Source: Bradyrhizobium sp. AZCC 1610 (GTDB taxonomy: Bacteria > Pseudomonadota > Alphaproteobacteria > Rhizobiales > Xanthobacteraceae). From it: a stretch of DNA of 64,000 bases. Positions 31,991 through 40,489 of the stretch are shown piece by piece. Each line of letters begins with the position of its first letter. Position 1 is the stretch's first letter. Under the pieces are notes generated by a model, which worked only from the letters and a program-made list of their open reading frames with translations, was not told the DNA's origin and searched no databases. The stretch is from the NCBI RefSeq assembly GCF_036924515.1, contig NZ_JAZHRR010000001.1, positions 6,605,001 to 6,669,000 on the forward strand, written 5' to 3'. A program made the position numbers and the translations under genes.

Positions 31991-32734
31991 ATGGCGAGCC
32001 TGACAGACGCCGGAGTACCTTTGAGCCGTAGCGCCGTGGCGCGCTACATCCAGCTCGCGACCTTGTTCCGCAGCCGCATCATGTCCGGCCAATGGGCCGC
32101 CGGCGCGCAGATTCCGACCATCGAACGGCTGATGGCCGAATGCGGCGTCGCGCGTGCGACGATCCGCCAGGCGCTCGGCCTGCTCGAGGACGAGGGTCTT
32201 GTCTCGCGCTATCGCGCCAAGGGCACGTTCGTTACGGAAAAGGCCCGGGCCCATGTGTGGCTCGATGTGACGACCGATCTCCGCGGCATGTTGAACACGC
32301 GAGATGGCGCGACGATCGAGGTGCTCGAGGACACGCTGGTTCCTGCGCTCGAGCGATGGCCGCACGATATCGGCACGATATCGCGGACGTACCGGCGGCT
32401 GCGGCGGCGCCACGTCCGCGACGGGCGCCCGTTCCTTGTCGCCGAGGTCTATATCGACGAGGGGCTGGCGAGCCGCCTGCCGAAGCGCGCCATCACAACG
32501 TTGACCGCGATGCGCCTCGCTGCGAGCATTCCCGGCGTGCACATCGCCAGCGCACGTCAAACCATGACGATCGGCAGTTCCGATCTGGAAGTCTCGGAAC
32601 TGCTCGGATTGCCGCTGAATGCGCCGATCTGTTTCATCGATCGCTCGGCGGTGGATCAACGGGGACGGCTCGTGCTGGTGTCGAAGGGCATATACCGCGG
32701 CGACGTCGTGCGCGTCGACATGGACGTCAAGTGA
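31991..32734 (+). CDS. GntR-family regulator with UTRA domain
   Basis: 247 residues. The winged helix is at about 15-80: YIQLATLFRSRIMSGQWAAG, IPTIERLMAECGVARATIRQ, then LGLLEDEGLVSRYRAKGTFV. The HutC-type UTRA ligand domain spans 90-245 and ends with FIDRSAVDQRGRLVLVSKGI. The start MASLTDAGV at 31991 follows GGGGGA. It is expected to repress the divergent GST operon until a pathway acid or CoA ester binds. Confidence 0.9.
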   Translation: MASLTDAGVPLSRSAVARYIQLATLFRSRIMSGQWAAGAQIPTIERLMAECGVARATIRQALGLLEDEGLVSRYRAKGTFVTEKARAHVWLDVTTDLRGMLNTRDGATIEVLEDTLVPALERWPHDIGTISRTYRRLRRRHVRDGRPFLVAEVYIDEGLASRLPKRAITTLTAMRLAASIPGVHIASARQTMTIGSSDLEVSELLGLPLNAPICFIDRSAVDQRGRLVLVSKGIYRGDVVRVDMDVK

Positions 32735-32754
32735 CCGGCAAGGGCTCAATAGAT

Positions 32755-32772
32755 CATAAGTATGCACTTATG
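32755..32772. promoter_or_regulatory. Palindrome at the alpha/beta-hydrolase start
   Basis: CATAAGT-ATGC-ACTTATG (32755-32772) is an inverted repeat with perfect 7-bp arms ending in the ATG start codon of the hydrolase gene. It may be an operator or may hide the start in a stem. It is unlike the GntR operator upstream. Confidence 0.45.
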
Positions 32773-33615
32773 CGCCCGATCGTTATCCTGGCCGCGATGT
32801 GGCCGGCAATGCTGCTGCCTTGCCCTACGGCGGCCGCCGAGGTGGCGCGCACCCGCGAAATCGTACGCTACGACAATGTCGAAATCGATCTCATCGCCGA
32901 AGGGCGCGGGCCGCTGATCGTGATGCTGCCATCGCGCGGCCGCGACTCCGAGGATTTCGACGACGTCGCATCCCGGCTTGCAGAGGCCGGCCATCGCATC
33001 CTCCGGCCGCAGCCGCGTGGCGCCGGCAAGAGCACGGGCCCGCTCGAAGGCATCCGCATGCAGGATCTCGCCCGCGACGTCGCGCATGTCATCGCCCGCG
33101 AGAAGGCGGGCCCGGCCGTGATCGCCGGTCATGCCTACGGCAACTGGGTTGCGCGCATGACCGCCACCGACCATCCCGCGCTCGTGCGCGGCATCGTTCT
33201 CATGGCCGCCGCCGCCAGGACATTTCCGAACGAACTGCGAACCGTCGTGCAGCAATCCGCCGATGCGAGCCTGCCGGACGAACAGCGTCTCGCGACCTTG
33301 CGCACAGGCTTCTTCCTTCCGGGCCATGACGCCTCCGTGTGGCTGCGCGGCTGGGCGCCGGCAGCGAACAAGGCGCAGGGCGTGGCTGCATCGGCGACGA
33401 AGCAGGCCGAATACTGGCAGGCCGGCACTGTTCCGATGCTCGATCTGGTTCCCGAGCGGGACCCGTTCAAACCGAAGGAGAAGTGGAACGAAAGCCGCGA
33501 GGAGTTTGGCGAGCGTGTGTCCGTCGTCGTGATCCCGGATGCCAGCCACGCGCTGATCCCGGAGCAGCCGGGCGCCGTCGTCGACGCCATCGTAGCCTGG
33601 ATCGCGAAGCTGTAA
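32770..33615 (+). CDS. Exported alpha/beta-hydrolase fold protein with Ala at the nucleophile position
   Basis: 281 residues with an N-terminal signal peptide (VILAAMWPAMLLPCPTAAAE). The fold is clear: GPLIVMLPSRGRDSEDFDDV, RPQPRGAGKS, and a nucleophile elbow VIAGHAYGNWVARM, where GHSxG would be expected. The codon is GCC (Ala) instead of Ser. The C-terminal VIPDASHALIPEQPG supplies the catalytic-type His. The protein may not be an ordinary esterase; it might bind without hydrolysing or use another residue. The neighbours suggest a role on the substrate of the divergent catabolic operon, in the periplasm. Confidence 0.82.
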   Translation: MRPIVILAAMWPAMLLPCPTAAAEVARTREIVRYDNVEIDLIAEGRGPLIVMLPSRGRDSEDFDDVASRLAEAGHRILRPQPRGAGKSTGPLEGIRMQDLARDVAHVIAREKAGPAVIAGHAYGNWVARMTATDHPALVRGIVLMAAAARTFPNELRTVVQQSADASLPDEQRLATLRTGFFLPGHDASVWLRGWAPAANKAQGVAASATKQAEYWQAGTVPMLDLVPERDPFKPKEKWNESREEFGERVSVVVIPDASHALIPEQPGAVVDAIVAWIAKL

Positions 33616-33673
33616 CGCACCCAATCAATGAAAAACGAGGTGCAGCAAGCGCCTCGCACATGGGAGGAAAGTA

Positions 33674-34645
33674 ATGATGCGAAGTCTTGTTCGCGGGATG
33701 ATCGTAGCCGCGCTTCTGGTCGGGCCGCAATTGGCACAGGCGCAGTCCTACCCCAACAAACCGATCAAGCTGGTCGTGCCGTTTCCGGCGGGCGGTCCGG
33801 CCGACACGATCGCCCGTGTGCTGACGGAGAAGATGGCGCCTCTGCTGGGCCAGCCGATCATCATCGAAAGCCGTGCCGGCGCCGGCGGCGTGACGGGAAT
33901 AGCGGCGGTCGCGAAAGCAGAACCCGACGGCTACACCATTGGCCTTTCGAGCGCCGGCCCGCTCGCGATCACGCCGGTGCTTTCCGAGTTGATGCCGTAC
34001 GACGTGCATAAGGACTTGAAGCTCCTGACGCAGGTGGTCGAGGTTCCCGAATTGCTGGTCGTCGCCGACAACGTCCCGGCCAGGACGTTCGGCGAGCTCA
34101 TCGCGCTCGCCAAGTCCAAACCCAGCAAGCTCAATTTCGCCTCGACCGGCGTCGGTGGCGTGCCGCACATGGCAGGGGAATTGCTCAAGGTGTCCGCAGG
34201 CGTCGACATCGAGCATGTGCCATATCGAGGCGCAGCGCCCGCCGTCAACGACCTGCTCGGCGGTCACGTCAACATGATGTTCGCCGACATTCCCGTACTG
34301 CTCGGCAATGTGACGGCCGGCAAACTCCGTGCGCTCGCTATCGGCAGCGCCAAGCGTGCCCCGAGCGCGCCCGACGTGCCGACGACGGCCGAGCTCGGCA
34401 TGCCGGAGGTGCTCGCCAACAACTGGTATGGGCTCGTGGCGCCGAGCGGCATTCCAGGCGACATCGCCGCCAAGATATCTTCAGCGGCCGTTGAGGCGTT
34501 GAACTCGCCCGAGGTCAAGGACAAGCTCGCCCTTCAGGGCGCAACCACGGTCGGCAGCACGGGCGAACAGTTTTCGGCCCATGTGAAGGCCGAGATGGAG
34601 AAGTGGGCGCAGGTCGGCAAAGCGGGGGGCGTCAAGCTGCAGTGA
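33674..34645 (+). CDS. Bug-family (TctC-like) substrate-binding protein
   Basis: 323 residues with a signal peptide cleaved after AQAQ. SYPNKPIKLVVPFPAGGPAD, ESRAGAGGVTGI, VPYRGAAPAVNDLLGGHVNM and NNWYGLVAPSGIP are standard for the Bug family of periplasmic binding proteins of tripartite tricarboxylate transporters. No TctA/TctB genes are nearby, as is common for Bug proteins. AGGAAAG precedes the ATG. It probably captures the organic acid degraded by the neighbouring operon. Confidence 0.93.
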   Translation: MMRSLVRGMIVAALLVGPQLAQAQSYPNKPIKLVVPFPAGGPADTIARVLTEKMAPLLGQPIIIESRAGAGGVTGIAAVAKAEPDGYTIGLSSAGPLAITPVLSELMPYDVHKDLKLLTQVVEVPELLVVADNVPARTFGELIALAKSKPSKLNFASTGVGGVPHMAGELLKVSAGVDIEHVPYRGAAPAVNDLLGGHVNMMFADIPVLLGNVTAGKLRALAIGSAKRAPSAPDVPTTAELGMPEVLANNWYGLVAPSGIPGDIAAKISSAAVEALNSPEVKDKLALQGATTVGSTGEQFSAHVKAEMEKWAQVGKAGGVKLQ

Positions 34646-34728
34646 CGTGCACGAAGCCTGGCCTGCCCCGCCTGACAAGCGTCCGCCTCACGCGATCTGC
34701 CGAGGTCGGAGCGACGGTGGCGACCGCC

Positions 34729-36210
34729 TTACGCCAGCGCCCGCTCGTTGCGGACGCTCTGCAGTTCCACCGGGCGGTCCGGGATCGAGACCCGGAAGGT
34801 GGCGCCGATGGTGCCTTCGACCAGGTGGATGTCGCCGCCATGGGCGCGCACCAGTTCGGCGGCAATGGCCAGCCCCAGCCCGCTGCCGCCGGAGCGGCCC
34901 GAGGTCTGGAACGCCTCGAACAGGTGCTCGCGCGCCTTCGCCGGCACGCCGGGGCCGGTGTCTGACACCTCGATGATCGCGACCGAGCCTTCGCGGCGGC
35001 CGGTGATGCGGATCTGCAAGGTTGCGGCATCGCCCTTGGCGCTTTCCAGCGCCTGGGCCGCATTGCGCACCAGGTTGAGGAGGACACGAAACAGCTGGTC
35101 CGGATCGGCATCGATCGAGAGGGAGCGCTCGATCGCGCTGATCCAGGTGATCGAAGCATCGGCGGCAAGGCCGGCGGATTCGCGCACCTCGGCCACCACG
35201 GGCTCGATCAGGATCATGCGGCGGTCGGGCTCGGCTTCCTGCGCGCGGCCATAGGAAAGAGTCGACTGGCAGAAATCGATGGCGCGCTCCAGCGAGCGCA
35301 TCAGTTTCGGCGCAAAGCGCTGCACCCTCGGATCGGGCACGCTGGCAAGCTGGTCCGACAGCAGTTGCGAGGACGCAAGAAGATTGCGCAGATCGTGGTT
35401 GATCTTCGACACCGCAAGGCCGAGCGCGGCGAGCCGGCTCTTCTGGGAGAGCATCGAGACGAGGTCGCGCTGCATGTCGGACAACTCGCGTTCCACCACG
35501 CCGATCTCATCGCCGCGCTGGCTCGGAACGATGATGCGCGCCGCGCTTTCCGGGTTTTCGTGGAAGCCGACGAGATTTGCGGTCAGCCGCCGCATCGGCC
35601 GCACGAACAGATAATGCAGCGCGAGGTAGACCAGCCCGGCGGCGAGAATCGCGATCCCCAGCGAGACCAGCAGCAGATTGCCGGAAAAGCGGTACATCGC
35701 CTGTCGCAGCGGCTTTTCATCGACCACGACCTCGATGAATTGCGCGCCGCCGGGCGCGGGCCCGACCACGCGAATGGTCTGGTTGCCGGTGTCCAGCATG
35801 GTCTCAAAGGACTCGACGATCGCGGACCACACCGTCAGGGTCCGCAGGTCGATATCGCGGTCGATCGCCGCCGGCAGGTCGGCGCTGGCAAGCAGCCGGC
35901 GCTGCTGCCCCATCTTGATGGCGACCGCGCGGGCGCCGACGCTGGTCAGGATCTGCCGCGCCAGCGAATCCGGCACCATGCCAAGCGGCGCGGCATCCAG
36001 CACCAAGGCGGCAGTGTTGGCCGCCGCGAGGCGATCGTTCAGCCGGTTGGTCCAGAAATTCGCGATCGAAGGCACGTAGATCATCAGGAGGGCGATCATT
36101 ACGAGCGGGATCGTCAGCAGCAGCAGCTTGCCGGACAGGCCGAGCCGACGCGGGCCCGACGGCCGCGGCGCTTGAGGGGTCGACTGATCGTTGGTCGCTG
36201 ACACGAACAT
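34729..36210 (-). CDS. Sensor histidine kinase with HAMP domain
   Basis: 493 residues. TM1 is at about 27-50 (KLLLLTIPLVMIALLMIYVP), followed by a periplasmic sensor region (50-175), TM2 (178-203) and HAMP (203-258). KINHDLRNLLASSQ gives the phospho-accepting His272. The ATPase part has NLVRNAAQAL (N box), DTGPGVPAK (G1) and GGSGLGLAIAAELV (G2). No response-regulator gene is adjacent. It points away from rpmH, with 410 bases of non-coding DNA between them. Confidence 0.93.
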   Translation of the reverse strand: MFVSATNDQSTPQAPRPSGPRRLGLSGKLLLLTIPLVMIALLMIYVPSIANFWTNRLNDRLAAANTAALVLDAAPLGMVPDSLARQILTSVGARAVAIKMGQQRRLLASADLPAAIDRDIDLRTLTVWSAIVESFETMLDTGNQTIRVVGPAPGGAQFIEVVVDEKPLRQAMYRFSGNLLLVSLGIAILAAGLVYLALHYLFVRPMRRLTANLVGFHENPESAARIIVPSQRGDEIGVVERELSDMQRDLVSMLSQKSRLAALGLAVSKINHDLRNLLASSQLLSDQLASVPDPRVQRFAPKLMRSLERAIDFCQSTLSYGRAQEAEPDRRMILIEPVVAEVRESAGLAADASITWISAIERSLSIDADPDQLFRVLLNLVRNAAQALESAKGDAATLQIRITGRREGSVAIIEVSDTGPGVPAKAREHLFEAFQTSGRSGGSGLGLAIAAELVRAHGGDIHLVEGTIGATFRVSIPDRPVELQSVRNERALA

Positions 36211-36451
36211 CCGCCTTGATATCGCTGTGTTTGGAGCCCCGCCGACTCAGAAACCGGCGCTGGTCCTGATCCGTACACTGATTCCGAGGATGCGTTTGGG
36301 CCACCGAGCGGTCAAATTACCGATCGCTAATGTCCTGATGTTCCGATGGTCCGGGCACGCCGCCGTCTCGCCCCTAAAAACCCCGCGAAAACAGATATAT
36401 TCGCCCCAATTGCGACGTTTCAAAGAACGGCTGATCCGGCAACCCCCGACA

Positions 36452-36480
36452 TTGACGAAAACAGGTCGCTCCCGTATAAG
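36452..36480 (+). promoter_or_regulatory. Sigma-70 type promoter of rpmH-rnpA
   Basis: TTGACG (36452-36457), a 17-base spacer and TATAAG (36475-36480) form a near-consensus promoter. Transcription should begin near 36487, leaving a leader of about 135 bases before rpmH. The rest of the 36211-36621 spacer shows no gene. Confidence 0.75.
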
Positions 36481-36529
36481 CCGCGCCAACTGTCCGCGAT
36501 GGCCCGGTTCCACCGGGGGCGGCTCGTTT

Positions 36530-36550
36530 GGGCCGTAAATGGCCCTTTTT
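36530..36550 (+). terminator. Terminator-like hairpin in the rpmH leader
   Basis: GGGCC-GTAAAT-GGCCC (36530-36545) followed by TTTTT lies between the promoter and rpmH. It is short but in the right form for an intrinsic terminator, so it might attenuate rpmH transcription. Confidence 0.5.
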
Positions 36551-36621
36551 CGGGCCGGCCCGCATCATCGGACGCATCTCAATCCAACAGGCAAATTGCC
36601 CGGTCAGCGGAGAACTAACCC

Positions 36622-36756
36622 GTGAAGCGGACTTATCAACCCAGCAAACTGGTGCGCAAGCGCCGTCACGGCTTCCGCGCCCGTCTCGCCACCGCCGGCG
36701 GCCGCAAGGTTCTCGCCGCTCGCCGTGCGCGTGGCCGCAAGCGTCTGAGCGCCTGA
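36622..36756 (+). CDS. rpmH: Ribosomal protein L34
   Basis: 44 residues, starting at GTG with GGAG nearby: [20 protein letters not shown], then [20 protein letters not shown]. This is the complete basic L34 of the large subunit. It is followed after 25 bases by rnpA, then yidC, the conserved bacterial order near the replication origin in many species. Confidence 0.98.
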   Translation: MKRTYQPSKLVRKRRHGFRARLATAGGRKVLAARRARGRKRLSA

Positions 36757-36781
36757 GCCGGATCTTCCGGAGATTTCATTC

Positions 36782-37231
36782 ATGGATCGGCTGAGGCAGC
36801 GGGCGGACTTTCTCGCCGTTGCCAATGGCACGCGGGCAAACAGTGCTGCCTTCGTGGTGCAGGGCCGCCTCCGCGACGATGATGGCCCGATCCGGATCGG
36901 TTTCACCGTTACCAAAAAGAACGGTACCGCCACCGAACGCAATCGCATCCGGCGCCGGCTTCGCGAACTCGTGAAGCGGCTGGACGTCATATCCATGCGA
37001 CCACACCATGATTATGTGCTGGTCGGCCGCCGGGCCGCGCTCACCCGCGACTTCGCAACCATGCTCGACGATCTCCGCTCGGCGCTGCATCGCCTCGACC
37101 GGCAGCCGGCAACGAATGCGTTTTCGAGCGAAGTGGATACCGGTTCGCGTCAAGAAAACGCGTCAAAACGAAAAGACAATGGGTTCCGACTTCAGTCGGA
37201 ACCGGGCGGCGCGAGCCGCAAATCGAATTGA
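36782..37231 (+). CDS. rnpA: Ribonuclease P protein component with repeat-derived tail
   Basis: 149 residues. The RnpA core spans 1-110: RLRQRADFLAVANGTR, GFTVTKKNGTATERNRIRRRL (the RNR motif) and DYVLVGRRAALTRDF. The final 38 residues or so are not RnpA-like; they are translated from a Bradyrhizobium interspersed repeat (37110-37205) that entered the end of the gene. The protein works with the RNA subunit in tRNA 5' maturation; the tail is probably unstructured and tolerated. Confidence 0.95.
   Translation: MDRLRQRADFLAVANGTRANSAAFVVQGRLRDDDGPIRIGFTVTKKNGTATERNRIRRRLRELVKRLDVISMRPHHDYVLVGRRAALTRDFATMLDDLRSALHRLDRQPATNAFSSEVDTGSRQENASKRKDNGFRLQSEPGGASRKSN
37110..37205. repeat. Interspersed repeat inside the rnpA 3' end
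   Basis: A stretch of the type GCGAAGTGGATACCGGTTCG, with AAGAAAACGCGTC after it and a closing hairpin GGTTCCGACT-TCA-GTCGGAACC (37182-37203). A related hairpin, GGTTCCG...CGGAACC, lies before pfkB at 56674-56695. The family is known to me from Bradyrhizobium genomes, usually outside genes. Confidence 0.65.
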
Positions 37232-37250
37232 ATGGCGAGACCCCAAAACG

Positions 37251-39146
37251 ATGACCGATAATCGCAACACCATCCTCGCCGTCATTCTGTCCGGCCTTGT
37301 GCTGATCGCGTGGCAGTATTTCTACAACATGCCGCAGATGGAGCGGCAGCGCGCGCAAACCCAGACCCAGGCCGAACTCGCCAAGCCGTCGCCGCAGACG
37401 GCGCCGGGATCGACGACACCGGGATCGACCACGCCACAACCGGGTTCGGCGCCATCCACCACCACGCCCGCCAGCCAGCCGGGCGCGCCCCAGCCGGTCG
37501 TCAGCCGCGACGCCGCGATCGCGGCCTCGCCCCGCATCAAGATCGAGACGCCGCGGGTTTCGGGCAGCATCGCGCTGAAGGGCGCGCGCATCGACGACCT
37601 GTCGCTGGAGAAATTCCGCGACACCGTCGATCCGAAGTCGCCCGCGATCGTGCTGTTCTCGCCTTCGAACACGGCTCATCCCTATTATGCCGAGTTCGGC
37701 TGGGTCGCAGCCTCGGGCTCGACGGCGCGGCTTCCCGACCGCGATACGGTGTGGCAGCAGGAGGGCTCGGGCGCGCTGTCGCCGAGCAACCCGGTGACGC
37801 TGAAATGGGATAATGGCGAAGGCCTCACCTTCCGCCGCACCATTGCGATCGACGACCGCTATCTCTTCACCATCAAGGACGACGTCACCAACGTCGGCAA
37901 TGCGCCCGTCGCGCTCTATCCGTTCGCCCTGATCTCCCGCCACGGCACGCCTGAGGTCTCGGGCTACTACATCCTTCATGAAGGCCTGATCGGCTATCTC
38001 GGCGACAAGGGCCTGCAGGAGCACGGCTACAAGGCCGTCGCCGAGGCGCCCGTTCTGGGCAATGGCGGGCGGGGCTTTGAGTTCAATGTGACGAATGGCT
38101 GGCTCGGCATCACCGACAAATATTGGGCTGCGGCGCTATTGCCTGACACGTCGGCCCGCCTCAAGGCCCGCTTCCTCGCCGAACCGGGCGCCAAAATTCG
38201 TTATCAGGCCGATTATCTGCAGGATCCGCAGACCATTGCGATCGGCGGCACCGCCAGCGCCAATGCGCGGCTGTTTGCCGGGGCCAAGGAAGCCGGCGTC
38301 GTTGGCATCAACTTTCCCCTCGCCGGCCACGGCGGCTATAACAAGCAGCTCGACCTCAACCACTTCGACCTGTTGATCGACTGGGGCTGGTTCTACTTCA
38401 TCACCAAGCCAATGTTCCTGGCGCTCGACTATTTCTTCCACCTGGTCGGCAATTTCGGCGTCTCCATTCTGCTGGTGACCGTGCTCATCAAGCTGTTGTT
38501 CTTCCCGCTCGCCAACAAGTCCTACGCCTCGATGGCGAAGATGAAGTCGGTGCAGCCGCAATTGGCCGCGCTGAAGGAGCGCTACCCCGACGACCGCCAG
38601 AAGCAGCAGCAGGAGATGATGGAGATCTACCGCAAGGAGAAGATCAACCCGGTCGCCGGCTGTCTTCCCATCGCGCTGCAGATTCCGGTGTTCTTCTCGC
38701 TCTACAAGGTGCTGTTCGTCACTATCGAAATGCGCCACGCGCCGTTCTACGGCTGGGTCAAGGATCTCTCGGCGCCCGATCCGACCACGATCTTCAACCT
38801 GTTCGGGCTTATCCCGTGGGATCCCATGGTGCTGGGAGCGGTGGTCGGTCCATACCTGATGCTCGGCGTCTGGCCGATCATCATGGGCATCACGATGTGG
38901 TTCCAGATGAAGCTGAACCCGACGCCGCCGGATCCGACGCAGAAGATGATATTCGACTGGATGCCGCTGATCTTCACCTTCATGCTGGCCTCGTTCCCGG
39001 CGGGACTCGTGATCTACTGGGCCTGGAACAACCTGCTCTCGGTGCTGCAGCAGAGCTACATCATGCGCAAGAACGGCGTGAAGGTGGAGCTGTTCGACAA
39101 TATCAAGGCGACGTTCGCGCCCAAGAAGGCTGCCGAGAAGACGTGA
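37251..39146 (+). CDS. yidC: Membrane protein insertase YidC
   Basis: 631 residues. TM1 is at about 8-25 (ILAVILSGLVLIAWQYFYNM). A Pro/Thr-rich linker follows (45-90), then the large periplasmic beta-sandwich (95-370), and the Oxa1-type core (390-615) with YFFHLVGNFGVSILLVTVLI, KINPVAGCLPIALQIPVFFS and FTFMLASFPAGLVIYWAWNN. The C-terminal tail is basic. It inserts membrane proteins alone or with Sec. The start MTDNRNTI was chosen from the family pattern; it follows rnpA by 19 bases. Confidence 0.98.
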   Translation: MTDNRNTILAVILSGLVLIAWQYFYNMPQMERQRAQTQTQAELAKPSPQTAPGSTTPGSTTPQPGSAPSTTTPASQPGAPQPVVSRDAAIAASPRIKIETPRVSGSIALKGARIDDLSLEKFRDTVDPKSPAIVLFSPSNTAHPYYAEFGWVAASGSTARLPDRDTVWQQEGSGALSPSNPVTLKWDNGEGLTFRRTIAIDDRYLFTIKDDVTNVGNAPVALYPFALISRHGTPEVSGYYILHEGLIGYLGDKGLQEHGYKAVAEAPVLGNGGRGFEFNVTNGWLGITDKYWAAALLPDTSARLKARFLAEPGAKIRYQADYLQDPQTIAIGGTASANARLFAGAKEAGVVGINFPLAGHGGYNKQLDLNHFDLLIDWGWFYFITKPMFLALDYFFHLVGNFGVSILLVTVLIKLLFFPLANKSYASMAKMKSVQPQLAALKERYPDDRQKQQQEMMEIYRKEKINPVAGCLPIALQIPVFFSLYKVLFVTIEMRHAPFYGWVKDLSAPDPTTIFNLFGLIPWDPMVLGAVVGPYLMLGVWPIIMGITMWFQMKLNPTPPDPTQKMIFDWMPLIFTFMLASFPAGLVIYWAWNNLLSVLQQSYIMRKNGVKVELFDNIKATFAPKKAAEKT

Positions 39147-39159
39147 CGGGCGCCCTCCT

Positions 39160-39270
39160 CGTCATTGCCTGCGGCAAACGCGAAGCGTTTGCGCAAGGGA
39201 GCAAAGCGACGAAGCAGTCCACAGCGTCTCCGCGGCGAGATGGATTGCTTCGCTTCGCGCGCAATGACGG
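39160..39270. repeat. Interspersed inverted repeat between yidC and engB
   Basis: Ends GTCATTGC and GCAATGAC pair over about 110 bases, with inner GAAGC-rich arms such as GGATTGCTTCGCTTCGC. This is the common Bradyrhizobium repeat family with CGTCATTGCGAGCGAAGC ends. It lies 14 bases after the yidC stop and could fold into a long hairpin. Confidence 0.75.
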
Positions 39271-39288
39271 ATGGAAAGAACACTTCGC

Positions 39289-39939
39289 ATGACCGCCGAG
39301 ACTGATGCGAAGCTGATCGAGGAGGGCCGAAAACTCTTCGCCGGCGACTGGAAGTTCGTCTGGGCCTCGCCCTCGATCGAGACGCTACCGCCGATGGCGG
39401 GCATGGAAGTGGCATTCGCCGGCCGCTCCAATGTCGGCAAATCGAGCCTGATCAATGCGCTCACCGGCCGCAACGCGCTGGCGCGCACCTCGCACACGCC
39501 GGGCCGCACCCAGGAACTGATCTTCTTCGACGGCCCGGACACGACAGGACTGCGGCTGGTCGACATGCCCGGCTACGGCTACGCCTCGGCGCCAAAGACC
39601 AAGGTCGCGTCCTGGACCAGGCTGATCCATCAATTCCTGCAGGGACGCGCCACGCTGGCGCGGGTCTATGTCCTGATCGACGCGCGCCACGGCATCAAGG
39701 ATGTCGATCAGGACGTGCTGAAGACGCTGGATAAGTCCGCGGTGAGCTATCAGGTGGTGCTGACCAAGGCCGATCAGGTGAAGCCGCTCGAGCTGGAAAA
39801 GCACATCACCGAGACCATGGCGGCGCTTGGCAAGCATCCGGCGGCGTTTCCGGAAGTTCTGGTGACGTCCTCACGCTCCGGCGCCGGGATGGCCGAACTG
39901 CGCGCGGCGATGGTGCGCCTGCTGCGCGAACGCGCCTGA
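39289..39939 (+). CDS. engB: Ribosome biogenesis GTPase EngB (YihA/YsxC)
   Basis: 216 residues. G1 is GRSNVGKSS, G2 contains the TPGRTQ region, G3 is VDMPGYGYA, G4 is TKAD in VVLTKADQVK, and G5 is TSSRSGAGM. It helps assemble the 50S subunit. MTAETDAKL at 39289 is preferred over an ATG six codons earlier. Its stop overlaps the next ATG (TGATG). Confidence 0.96.
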   Translation: MTAETDAKLIEEGRKLFAGDWKFVWASPSIETLPPMAGMEVAFAGRSNVGKSSLINALTGRNALARTSHTPGRTQELIFFDGPDTTGLRLVDMPGYGYASAPKTKVASWTRLIHQFLQGRATLARVYVLIDARHGIKDVDQDVLKTLDKSAVSYQVVLTKADQVKPLELEKHITETMAALGKHPAAFPEVLVTSSRSGAGMAELRAAMVRLLRERA

Positions 39940-40310
39940 TGAGCCGCATCTGCCGCATCCTGATCATTCTTGCCGCCATCATGGGCGCCGACGGCGTCAT
40001 GCTGGCGGCGGCGTCCGCGCATGGGGCGGATGCATCGCGGCTGGCGTCCGCCTCGTCGATGCTGCTGTTTCACGCCATCGCCGTGCTGGGTGCGGTCGCG
40101 TTGGCTGAGCGCGGCGTGATCCATGCCCGCATCGGGATCGTGGCAGCGTTCGGCTTCGCGATCGCGGCGTCACTGTTCGCCGGCGACCTCACGCTACGGC
40201 AATATGCCGGGCATGGGCTGTTTCCAATGGCCGCGCCGACCGGCGGGACATTGCTGATCGCAAGCTGGCTGGCGCTGGCGGTAGCGGCCGCCTTGCCGAA
40301 GCGGGGGTGA
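39939..40310 (+). CDS. DUF423 family small membrane protein
   Basis: 123 residues with four hydrophobic segments (about 5-27, 38-58, 65-85, 97-119). HAIAVLGAVALAERG and TLRQYAGHGLFPMAAPTGGT are DUF423 hallmarks. The function is unknown. It is translationally coupled to engB. Confidence 0.9.
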   Translation: MSRICRILIILAAIMGADGVMLAAASAHGADASRLASASSMLLFHAIAVLGAVALAERGVIHARIGIVAAFGFAIAASLFAGDLTLRQYAGHGLFPMAAPTGGTLLIASWLALAVAAALPKRG

Positions 40311-40317
40311 GAATTCC

Positions 40318-40405
40318 GTAGCCCGGATGGAGCGGAGCGCAATCCGGGAAAACTCGATCAACCGGCGGGACAGCCCCGGATTTCGCTTCGCTCCATCCGG
40401 GCTAC
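40318..40405. repeat. 88-bp inverted repeat, GTAGCCCGGATGGAGCG family, copy 1
   Basis: Starts GTAGCCCGGATGGAGCG and ends with the reverse complement CGCTCCATCCGGGCTAC (one base differs inside the arm). It lies seven bases after the DUF423 stop and could act as a terminator-like hairpin. A second copy of exactly the same length is at 51441-51528. Confidence 0.85.
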
Positions 40406-40489
40406 GAACTCCGCAATTCCCCCACTTTGCGCCCTGCCCGCCAATCGGATAGAACCCGCCCCGGCATCCGGAATGGCGAGACCCGCTTC

